Translations under genes and position numbers: made by a program
Part shown: positions 20,736-29,650 of the stretch, piece by piece
Position numbering within the stretch: the first letter of the stretch is position 1
How the letters are laid out: each line of letters starts with the position of its first letter
The notes under the pieces: generated by a model
Seen by the model: the letters and a program-made list of their open reading frames with translations, nothing else
Database searches by the model: none
What the model was told of the DNA's origin: nothing
From: Ceratodon purpureus
Lineage: Eukaryota > Streptophyta > Bryopsida > Pseudoditrichales > Ditrichaceae
Direction of reading: 5' to 3'
NCBI GenBank assembly: GCA_014871385.1
Contig: CM026423.1
Span: 5,742,967 to 5,806,966, forward strand
DNA: 64,000 bases

Positions 20736-22585
20736 ATGGAAGTAGAGCCGATCCAGACGTTTCTAAGGAATGGCCGATCAGGGCGGTGGAAGGTTAAAAA
20801 GGGCGTTGTCGTGGCCCTTACTTATTCTGGGCTCTATTATGCAGGTAGGGCAGTGATCCAACGTGTTGTAGAATTTGATCCTATAGTGGTGGTGGTAAAA
20901 GTGATTGAGGTTTCAGACAGCATGGAAATGAATATACCATTTCCGGATGAGGGTGTGAAGTCCTTGACCAACTGCTTAGGACAAATGATATTGTGGGAGG
21001 CGGCCGACCTCAGGCCTTTCGGAGAGGTGGAAGACGATGACATCAAGGCCGTCGGCTGCCCGCCGACGGATGTTGAAGAAGATGTCAAGCCCGTTCAAAA
21101 ATTCCTGGACCTCGCAGAGCAGATGGAAGTTGCGCTCCTCGAGGAATCCGAAGGCTCAAAGCGTTGTGTAGCCGCTGGAGTCATTATGGAGTGCTCTCCT
21201 AAAGGAACGTGGGAGGGGTTCTTGATTCCTCACAGCTTCTTTCTAATAGTGAGAGTGTCGTCCGTCAATCCAGAATTCTCCGAAATACCTGCCTTCTGCG
21301 AGTTACCGGATGTGTTAACGATCGGGTGTGCTGTGGGGCGATTGGTACTTTGGAGTGGATACAAGGTATGTCCACTTGTGAACGGCGCGTTGGCTGGCAC
21401 ATGTCCCGTCGGCTGCCCGCCGACGGAACCTCACTTGGGGAACGAAGATGAAGAAATTGATGAAAGCAACTCCGCTCCGTCTGAGCAGGATCTGGGGACT
21501 AGGTCTCCAATGAATATCAGCAGTGACGACGATGTGTCTAAACAAGGGGAATCCGACGTAGAAACAGATGATCATTGTTGGGGTCCGGATTCCGGGACCT
21601 CGGGTACTCCTTCCACTCCAGATGCTTCTTATCCTGATCGCCACCTCTGGAGAAATCGGTATGTCGAACTTCTTAATGATGATCTATCAGTCCGTGGTAG
21701 AGCAATGATTCAAGTATGTTTACCGGACGAGGCATGTGATGATGAAGTCCTAGGGGATACAGAGGTTGGGGTTCTCTTCGTCTCTGAAGACGATCATCTG
21801 CAGATGACAACTCTCAGATGGCGTCTGACTCACACTCGGTTAGAAGGGGGTCACCTTCTCTCTGATATAATTACTTACTGCTCCGAGAATTTAGCAGACG
21901 CCGACGCGGACGATGGTCTGGATGGTGTCCCGAAGAATGCCTATCGATCGGTGCGGAGGAAAGTTCGCGAAAAAGATGACGTCTCTTCCACTAAGATTCG
22001 TCGAATGGTTGTCCCTGCTGAATGCCGCTTAGTGAGCTCAAAGCGCTGTTGCAAGGACCGATGTTGCCAGACTTTTAGATGGGAAGATACTGTGAGTATT
22101 CGTCGTAAGTTTTACGCAACAACATTCGAGGCGAGGCGAGAGATGTCCTTCGCTGTGCAAGGGCACTTACATACTGTACCCGGCAAGCGGAAGCTCTATG
22201 TTACTCTTGCGAACGTTGACGTATGTGAAGTGGCGTGGTATATCATTCACGGAGTATCGAAATCCGCGTACTACAGCTACAAGGCTTCGGCCCGAAGTGG
22301 TCGTGTCAGTGGGAGTCACGGAAATTCCGGTGTACATCGTCCCCAGATTCACACAATCCAGGCCCGCGCGACGTTGACCACTATCGTTAATGAGAATGCC
22401 GACCAAATGCCCAATGAGTTTCGGATGATTGGCAAGAAGAGAGTGGCCGCGCTCAAAGTACTCCCGTCTGCGATGAACTGGAATCACATGCGCGAAATGG
22501 CCAACGCCGTAAGTTCCTCCTCATCTTCTTTCACTTTGGATAGTTCACTGAATTGTAGTGATTACTATCGTCGGCTGCCCGCCGA
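20621..22585. repeat. Palindrome copies in the transposase-like gene
   Basis: Exact copies at 20621-20635 (TGCCC), 20699-20713 (TGTCC), 21052-21066, 21409-21423 and 22571-22585 (all TGCCC). The first two lie in the leader, the next two in coding sequence in the same reading frame, and the last in the centre of the 125-bp intron (22509-22633). All five share one spacer orientation, TGYCC. Confidence 0.93.
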
Positions 22586-24457
22586 CTGGATGACGAACTT
22601 CCCAACTGATCGACCTCACTGTGTGCTATTCAGGTCAATGAGCAGTGCAACGCGAAGCTGATTTCGCAGTCCTCCGTTAGTCGCATGAGGAAGGAGTACT
22701 TCCGCAACGTTGAGGTCAAGGCAGTAGGAAGTAATTTCTCCAAGTGCACTGAGTGTGACTTCCTCGTTGAACTCATTGCCAAGTATCCAAGAGGGTCGGA
22801 CGAGTGGCAGAGCTTGACAGAGGATAGGACCAGGCATTTGAACTATCAGCGAGCTTGTCGCAACATTTATTACGGATGGACAACCCAATCTATACAGAGT
22901 CCTACTGAGTTCCTATGCATCATACATGATAAGATGGACACATCGAAAACAGCGATCCCCCGCATGCAACGTATCACGAAGGCTACGGCAGGGCTTGGTC
23001 AAATTCCAATTTCTTGTACTGGAATGCTGATTCACGGTCACGGAGATGGCGCCTACGCACACTATGCAACTGCCCTGTGGCCAGGAGACCCAAATTTCAC
23101 CATCTCCTCGTTGTGCAGGGTATTCCGTGCCTTGGAGAGACTACCTGTCCGGGAGTCAAAAGCACTCTTCGAGGCACCGCCACAGAATGAATTCTTTGCA
23201 GCGCTAATGCATGGATCGTCACGTTGCATCCCCTCAATTCCACCTTCTAGAGATGAGCCACTCACTCCACCTCTGCCTGGTAGGCCTGCTGTTCCTTTGC
23301 CGAAGAAGTTGTATCTCCAGCTTGACAATTCTGCGAAGGACAACAAGAACCGGTTTCTTCTAGCATTCTGCTCGTTGCTGACGGCGAGGCGAATATTCAA
23401 GGAAGTTACAGTTGGTTTCCTGATTGTGGGACACACACATGAGGACATCGACGCCCACTTCAGTCACCTATCGAAACTCATTAAGCGAAAGAACACATAC
23501 TGCCTTGCCGACCTTGTGAAGGCATTCATGGATTCTCAGAAGACAGTTGCCTTTATTCCAGAGGTTGTTCAGGAAGTGGCAGACTTCAAAAGTTATGTTG
23601 CTGATTTTCATCACGACGGAGGTAATGCGATAGAAGGTCACAGTGAAATGCATCTTTTTAAGTTCTATGTAGAGGAGGATGGGGAGGATGCGGGGTGGCC
23701 CGTGATGAGGTACAAGAAGCGTGCAACTGATCCGTCATGGCTTCCACCTGGCAAACCCGTGAAAATGTGGAGGGCAGACAAAGAGGGTAAACCACGTTTG
23801 CCCGTCGGTGATCCCAAACCGGTTCCTCATAAGCACTTATGGGGTAGTGTTGAAGTCGATGAGGGCAAGAAGAACGCGGATAAAGAGGTGGCAAGGGCAG
23901 CGGAGTGTTCAGAGAAGAGAAATTTCATCAAAAGTGGATTATCTAAGTACATTGAGTACTGGAGAACTGGCATGGCTCGGGATAAGAAATACGCACAAGA
24001 CATGTTACCATATGTACTGTATTGGGAGCGAATTTTAAAGGAGGTCAACGAGCCACTGCCCCCCAATTCCGCCACCTTACAGGAAGGATTCTGGCCTATC
24101 TCAGACTGGAAGCGGGACCACGTCACCACATTCGATGCAGAGGACGAATATATACCGGATCCGGATATTCGTCCCGGTGACGAGGATGAGGTGGAGCCCT
24201 ATCCTTTCTGTGGTCCGAAAAACTCTAGGCCGAAGTTTGTGTTTAACCCATATCGTGACGTTTTACGTGGCGATTGGGTTTTCTGTCGTCCGTGTAAGGA
24301 AGACCACCTACCCATTTGGATGGGTAGGGCGATAGAGCCTGTTATAACAGAGCCTGGTCCTAATTACGGTAAGTTCAAGGTTGAATGGTGGACTCCGATG
24401 AAGGGCAAGAAGGAAGGTAAGAAGAAGGTTGCGAGAGAGTGCTGGACAAGACGGTAG
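20736..24457 (+). CDS. DUF7869-type, RNase H-fold transposase-like protein, two exons
   Basis: Exons 20736-22508 and 22634-24457 (intron 125 bp, phase 0) give about 1198 residues. ATG 20736 is the first Met in a frame open from upstream. A long N-terminal part with acidic patches is followed by a cysteine cluster (CRLVSSKRCCKDRCC, about residues 430-445). The C-terminal half resembles the DUF7869 family in IIHDKMDTSKTAIPRM (about 687), LYLQLDNSAKDNKNRFLLAF (about 820) and VGHTHEDIDAHFSHLSK (about 857). The acidic residues in these three blocks have the order and context of a DD(E/D) triad, so a transposase or integrase role is my inference. Two palindromes are translated within it (AVGCPPTDV at 21052-21066, PVGCPPTEP at 21409-21423). 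An amber codon ends the frame at 24455-24457, but the same frame continues coding-like to 24646. Confidence 0.75.
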
Positions 24458-24646
24458 GAAAGGGAGTTGACTCTTGCGGAGTGGGTGGAGTGTAAATCCG
24501 TTGTATACACTCATAGGACCAAGAAAACTACGCATGAGGGGCCCCCAAAGTCCCATCTAATACCCGAAGATGTTGTGATTGCTGCCATGGCAAACTTCGA
24601 ATCGCATGGAATCTCGATGAACTGGAATGACGAGGAGGAAGACTAG
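24458..24646 (+). pseudogene. In-frame continuation of the transposase-like gene beyond an amber codon
   Basis: Directly after TAG at 24455-24457 the same frame stays open for 62 codons, with coding-like composition: ERELTLAEWVECKSVVYTHR, and later PEDVVIAAMANFESHGISMN, ending NWNDEEED and a second TAG at 24644-24646. The second stop abuts a palindrome copy (24647-24661). The simplest reading is a nonsense mutation (for example CAG to TAG) that removed 63 codons from the ancestral protein. Stop readthrough or an unrecognised splice are alternatives. Confidence 0.6.
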
Positions 24647-24983
24647 TCGGCTGCCCGCCGACGATTGTGATCTTAGCTGTAGAAGATGTAGCTAGTGATG
24701 GTTTCCTCTGTAAACGTTATAGTTGAATATTGTAAACACTGTGATTCCTTCGAATAAGAATTGTATTCTACCATAGACCCAATACTAGTCATGTATTACG
24801 CTTTGTCTTCTATTTGTTGATCTGATGCCTTACTTTTCCTTCTTCGGTGGTCGTCGGCTGTCCGCCGATGCCTCTAACCATGTTAGATAAGCATCATGAA
24901 CGGTGACTTTGTGAGGCTGGTCTATATTGTATGGCCTGTGATTTTTACGGTGGACACTGTTACTCTAGTCGGCTGCCCGCCGA
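24647..24983. repeat. Palindrome copies downstream of the transposase-like gene
   Basis: Exact copies at 24647-24661 (TGCCC), 24854-24868 (TGTCC) and 24969-24983 (TGCCC), in the same spacer orientation as those in the gene. The surrounding DNA, which probably includes the 3' UTR, is less GC-rich and has no ORF of note up to about 25.3 kb. Confidence 0.9.
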
Positions 24984-25296
24984 CGCTTTCCACAAAATTG
25001 GTAGAACCACTATGCGCTTTGATAAACTGATCAAAAATATTTATCCATTTCATTATATTCTTATCGGAGTACAACGGTAGTGTTCCGCCCTTTACATGTT
25101 ACTTTGTATTGTGTATACATCAGAGATGCCACTACTCCTAAAGCCTCAGTAACAAATGCTAACCATGAATTCTACAACTATCCGAGTGTGTGAAGCAGCT
25201 CTATTGAAAACGAGCTGGACAGTTCTAACACACAGTAATTCACCCTAAAGCCAAAAAACCAAAAAGCTGCATATGGTCGCCAACGCCATGAAGCGA

Positions 25297-25809
25297 TCAG
25301 TCCTTCGTAGTAGACTTGGCTCGGACAACACTACACCCAGTATCGACGGATGGATGCACGGATCCAAACGACGAATACGTGGACTGCGGGCTTGCGTTCC
25401 CTCCGCACCACTGATCTTGGCCAGAGCACCGACTTCCAGCACCCTCCGAGATGTCGTAAGCTTCGTCAACAAGGCGGAGCCACCCTGCAGTTGACATGGT
25501 TTGCGTTGACACTTCCCCTGTGTGGCTGAAGTGAACACTGCCAACACTCCCGGACTCCTCGGACTCCTCGAACGTCAGTGGGAAGGCGATGCCGGAAGCG
25601 TCAGAGATCTCCAACAACTCAATGCTGTGAGCAATACTCCAAAACCACCGCGCACCTGGCTGCAGAAGGCGTGGGATGTATCTGAACTCTGGAATGGCGG
25701 TGTTGCGAGAACGGGCGACCACCGCCCTATACCATGGCCGGAGCTCCTCGAGGTTAGCCGGTGTCTCCCGACCAAATGGTCGCTCCACATTGCTACCCCG
25801 CCTCCCCAT
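25297..25809 (-). CDS. Orphan protein of 170 residues inside the element
   Basis: A single uninterrupted ORF with an ATG at 25809 and coding-like composition (MGRRGSNVERPFGRETPANL, then WFWSIAHSIELLEISDASG and an acidic stretch FEESEESGSVGS). No signal peptide, membrane segment or recognised motif. It lies convergent to the transposase-like gene near the right end of the element. I do not recognise it. It may be an accessory gene or the last exon of a larger one. Confidence 0.45.
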   Translation of the reverse strand: MGRRGSNVERPFGRETPANLEELRPWYRAVVARSRNTAIPEFRYIPRLLQPGARWFWSIAHSIELLEISDASGIAFPLTFEESEESGSVGSVHFSHTGEVSTQTMSTAGWLRLVDEAYDISEGAGSRCSGQDQWCGGNASPQSTYSSFGSVHPSVDTGCSVVRAKSTTKD

Positions 25810-25830
25810 AACGACAAAATATTGGACAAT

Positions 25831-25901
25831 ATGCGACTAACTTCTACAGTATGCGACCTGCTTCTACAGTATGCGACCTTCTTCTACAGTAGACAGCCGA
25901 C
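25831..25901. repeat. 20-bp tandem repeat leading into a half-palindrome
   Basis: CTTCTACAGTATGCGACCTG-type units start at 25841, 25861 and 25881 with a 20-bp period. A partial unit precedes them at 25831. The last unit runs into GACAGCCGAC (25892-25901), the right half of a GGACA-type palindrome. Confidence 0.85.
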
Positions 25902-25986
25902 GAGTTCGTCTAGTAAACTGGTAAACGTTCTAGTAATCCACTTCTCTAGGGTTTTCTGGACGACTAATTGCCAACGTCGACCTAGT

Positions 25987-26290
25987 CTAGTAGCCCCTAC
26001 TCCCCTACTCGGCTGGTAGCCGACTAGGACTAGCCTACTCATCATTTGCATTATTAGGACTAGGACTTATTTACTCATCATTAGGACTAGTAGCCCCTAC
26101 TCTCCTACTCGGCTGGTAGCCGACTAGGACTACCTTACTCATCATTTGCATCATTGGGACTAGGACTTATTTACTCATCATTAGGACTAGTAGCCCCTAC
26201 TCTCCTACTCGGCTGGTAGCCGACTAGGACTAGCTTACTCATCATTTTTATCACTAGGACTAGGACTTATTTCCTCATCATTTTTATATG
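25987..26290. repeat. 100-bp tandem repeat, three copies, each with a variant palindrome
   Basis: TCGGCTGGTAGCCGA occurs at 26009-26023, 26109-26123 and 26209-26223, exactly 100 bp apart, within a repeated unit that also holds TAGTAGCCCCTACTC and several ACTCATCATT and AGGACTAG sub-repeats. The spacer TGGTA is found only here. The array sits about 400 bp inside the right end of the element, where many DNA transposons carry subterminal binding sites. Confidence 0.9.
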
Positions 26291-26341
26291 TATTTCAGAT
26301 TCCAGAGGTCGGTTCAGTGAGGAAGAGGTTGGCTCTCCTAC

Positions 26342-26645
26342 TCGGCGGCCAGCCGACTACAAAGGACTTCCATTCGTTGTGACCGTGAATACTGTTCATT
26401 CTAAACGACGACTCCGGAGTCCTCACAGACGGACACCCCAATGTGAGATGCCTGGCAGTCGTGTCCACTCAGCGGGTCGCCGACGATCTTCCCTTCACCC
26501 GCTTCACTTCACAGATCCACATTTTGCAGACAAGTATTTCCTTTTATTAGAACAGATAGATTTCTAAGGATAGGGTTTCTAGGGTTTAGGGTTTCTAGGG
26601 TTTAGGGTTTCTAGGGTTTAGGGTTCTCAGTCAGCCACTCGCCGA
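26342..26645. repeat. Right-end palindromes and telomere-like repeats
   Basis: An exact copy at 26342-26356 (spacer GGCCA) is followed by degenerate copies at 26469-26483 (TCAGC, GGGTC) and 26631-26645 (TCAGC, CACTC). Between the last two, 26571-26625 consists of alternating TTTAGGG and TTTCTAGGG units (16-bp period, about three repeats), resembling plant telomere sequence. A 62-codon ORF at 26379-26567 spans one degenerate palindrome and has no recognisable domain. Confidence 0.8.
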
Positions 26646-28640
26646 GAGATTCGGCCATGACAGTGGGACTGGGATGTCCTCTATTCAACATTATAATAAA
26701 TTCACTCAAATGATTTTATCCCTTGTAAACGGAATGCATTTTTTCATAAATATTTGACATCTTTGTCTTTAAATTTGAGGGATAACACATGAATTGGACG
26801 TCTACTGATGATGCAAAGTAGTCCATAATTGAGCGTTTAGTCCATAATTACTTAAATACCCCTTAGTTAAGTTCAATCTTACTTTAAATGAATTTTATAT
26901 TTAGGCCACACATTATAATCAATTAAAAATGAATATATAGATTTACATTCATTATTCAATTGTATATATTAATTAGCAAATAATTTTATGCCATCTATAT
27001 TGAATTTTTATATGTTTGAATAGATTACTCTCAAATTGCATCAAAGCAAATTTAAAAAATATTGGAATATTGTTTCACATAAAATATAAGATTTTGGAAT
27101 AAATTTATTTTAAAATTATATAAAAAATATTCAAAATTACAATATTTGATAAAATTTAGATTCTTACAATACAAATTGATTTGTGAGATAAATGAAGTAT
27201 TTAACATATATCACAGTAATTTGATTGAATCAAGATTAAGTGCATTATTTCAAAGTTGAAAATGATGATCTTAGACGTACTTTAATAACTCATTTTGAAA
27301 TACAATATGTGACATTCATGACGATCATGAATTTCGTTCTAAAGAAACTCAAACATGGTAAAATTATAAGCACGATGGTCCAAAATAATCTTACAATTAA
27401 GAACCATACTTAACCACTTGTAAACAATTATAAATTCATTTATTGGTGGAATTCGTTGCAAATCAAATCATTGTTTCATAATTTATTTTGGATTCTTTTA
27501 AAGTTTTGATAAATTAAAATTAAAAACACTTAATATGTCAAGTGTTTTTTTGTTTTTGATTAAAGTGTACCTGAACTTCACTTGATGACGGAAGGAGGCA
27601 ACATTGAGTGAAATAGTGTAATTTTCAAATAGGTGAGGGGAACTACAATGTAGAAATTCTCTCCCTTGAAGGTGTGAGACTACGGGTTTTAGAAAAATGT
27701 GATTGTTTTGGAAGTTTTTAAAAGCAAATTGTTGTGATTTAATTTTTTTTTTCCTTCTTTTGTATGTTTATGTTAGTTGGAGAACCATGCAACTTTGATT
27801 GACAAATCATAGGATTTTAGAACAATGCAGTGTATAGGAGATGGGATTTTCTTGATACAAAAGTGATCACCGCAATAGAAATATATGCAATAAAAACTAA
27901 TAATGGAAGGAGTTGGAAATTTCTTTATAATGAAAAATAGTTGTGGTTTTTGTCAACTTGTAGAAAGAAGAGTAATTGAGTTTGTTCAAAGATGATATCT
28001 TCATAAGAAAAAGGATCAAAACTAAGGACAAAGTAGAGGATTTTTGGAGGTATAATATCCACCATCCAGCACAAAATACCAATTCATAGAGTTTTTATTT
28101 TTTGACTTGTAAGCCATAAATTTCAGTCTATGTTAAAGGTATGAAAGGCACATAAAACACTATTTATTATTAAATTGGGAATTTGGCATGAATTTGGACC
28201 TTCTAAAAACAAAAATTATATTATTATTGGAATTTTTTAAATTCATGTTTTTTGTGTATCATAATATTTATAGTATACTTAAAATATCATTTCAAAATTA
28301 AAAAAACACATTCAATTTATTATGAAAAAATATTAAAATTCATATAAAAAATGATGTTATTTGGAACCATGGAAATTACCAAGTTAATGAATATAATGTT
28401 AGAAGAAGTCTTATTTCTTTTCATTTTTTGCTTGAAGTTTTGAGGAAATAGGAAGAATACAAGAAGATCTATTTATTTATTTAATTTATAGGATTTTTAA
28501 TATACTATATACAATTAACATGGCTCCAAGTTGAACATCTTTTCTGTTTCTTATCTATAATTTATTTTTTCTTATTATAAATCCACAATTAATAAAATTC
28601 CTCTCTAACTTATCTCTATACTTTGACTATTAGTCTTGTT
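26646..28640. other. AT-rich intergenic DNA right of the element
   Basis: Very AT-rich, with frequent stops in all frames, no domain-bearing ORF and no RNA gene that I can recognise. It contrasts sharply with the GC-richer block to its left. Confidence 0.6.
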
Positions 28641-29650
28641 TTACGCAACACATGCCACTGGTCAATTTCAAGTACCATTAATAGTGTTGATTTTTTTTCA
28701 TAGTCTACATTTGTCCAACTTACAAAACACATATCCACCCTACTTTTAAAGTCTTTTAATCTTTATTAAAAATTCGTCATTGTTACTCCAATTTTTTTTT
28801 ATAGGCTAGACTATATGAAAAATCAACACTAATTGTAACAATTTTGTATACATGCACACGTGTCTTAGCTACAAAACAAACATCCAATTTCTTTTTAGAG
28901 TTTATTGATCGTCACAAAAAGTTCATACTTATCATTTGACAAGACTTTTTGTATGCTAGGCAATATAAAAAAACAACAACTCTGAACATATCCACACATG
29001 TTTCAACTACAAATCACACATCCACTTTAAATTTTTCATGATCATCACAAAAAGTTTACAGTTCTCATTGAACAAGTCTGTTTTTAGGTTGGAAATATCT
29101 ACATCTGTCTCAACTACAAATTATACATCCAATCACAAGAAATTCATGCTTCTCATTCGACAAGTCTTTTCGTAGGCTCGAAATATCCACACATGTCTCA
29201 ACTATAAATCATACATCCAATCTACTTTAAGAGTTTTCAAAGTTTCATCGTCCTTACAATAAGTTCATACTTGTGAGTCGACAAGTCTTTTCCTGGAGTG
29301 GACATATCTACACCTCTCTCAACTACTATTCACACATCCAATCTGATTTCGAAGTTTTCCAGATTTCACAAAAAGTTCATTCTTGTCATTTGATAAGTCT
29401 TTTCCTAGGCTGGACATATCTACACCTGTCTCAGCTACAATTCATACTTTTAATCTATTTTCAAAGTTTCCTAAACCTTACAATAAGTTCATACTTGTCA
29501 GTCGACAAGTCTTATCATAGGTTGGATATATCCACACTTTGCTAGGCTGCAAATCACACATCCAATCTACTTCCAAACTTTCCTGATCCTCACAAAAAGT
29601 TCATACTTGTCATTCAACAAGTCTTTTCCTACATAGGACCATATGAAAAC
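28640..29650. repeat. Degenerate tandem array, unit roughly 90-135 bp
   Basis: A recurring block containing CACAAAAAGTTCATACTTGT, then GACAAGTCTTTTCCTAGG and a segment like GGACATATCTACACCTGTCT appears at least seven times. The CAAGTCTTTT core lies near 28941, 29073, 29160, 29281, 29392, 29504 and 29618. Units are diverged and of variable length, so this is an old satellite-like array or an accumulation of one repeat family. ORFs across it are short and do not form a gene. Confidence 0.75.

Larger units (their letters stand above)
11262..26645. mobile_element. Putative large composite DNA transposon defined by TCGGC-N5-GCCGA palindromes
   Basis: Between AT-rich flanks lies about 15.4 kb of clearly GC-richer DNA with 28 exact copies of TCGGC-N5-GCCGA. 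Two or three degenerate copies sit at the extremes (11262-11276, 26469-26483, 26631-26645). It contains divergent gene sets: a ParB/methyltransferase-like gene plus three FCP1-like ORFs (-), and a DUF7869 transposase-like gene (+). Tandem repeats cluster in the central intron and at the right end. Transposase-like content, interspersed short binding-site-like repeats and confinement of those repeats to this block are typical of large class II elements such as CACTA/EnSpm or KDZ types. I could not find clear terminal inverted repeats or a target-site duplication, so the limits given are those of the palindrome family. Confidence 0.6.
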
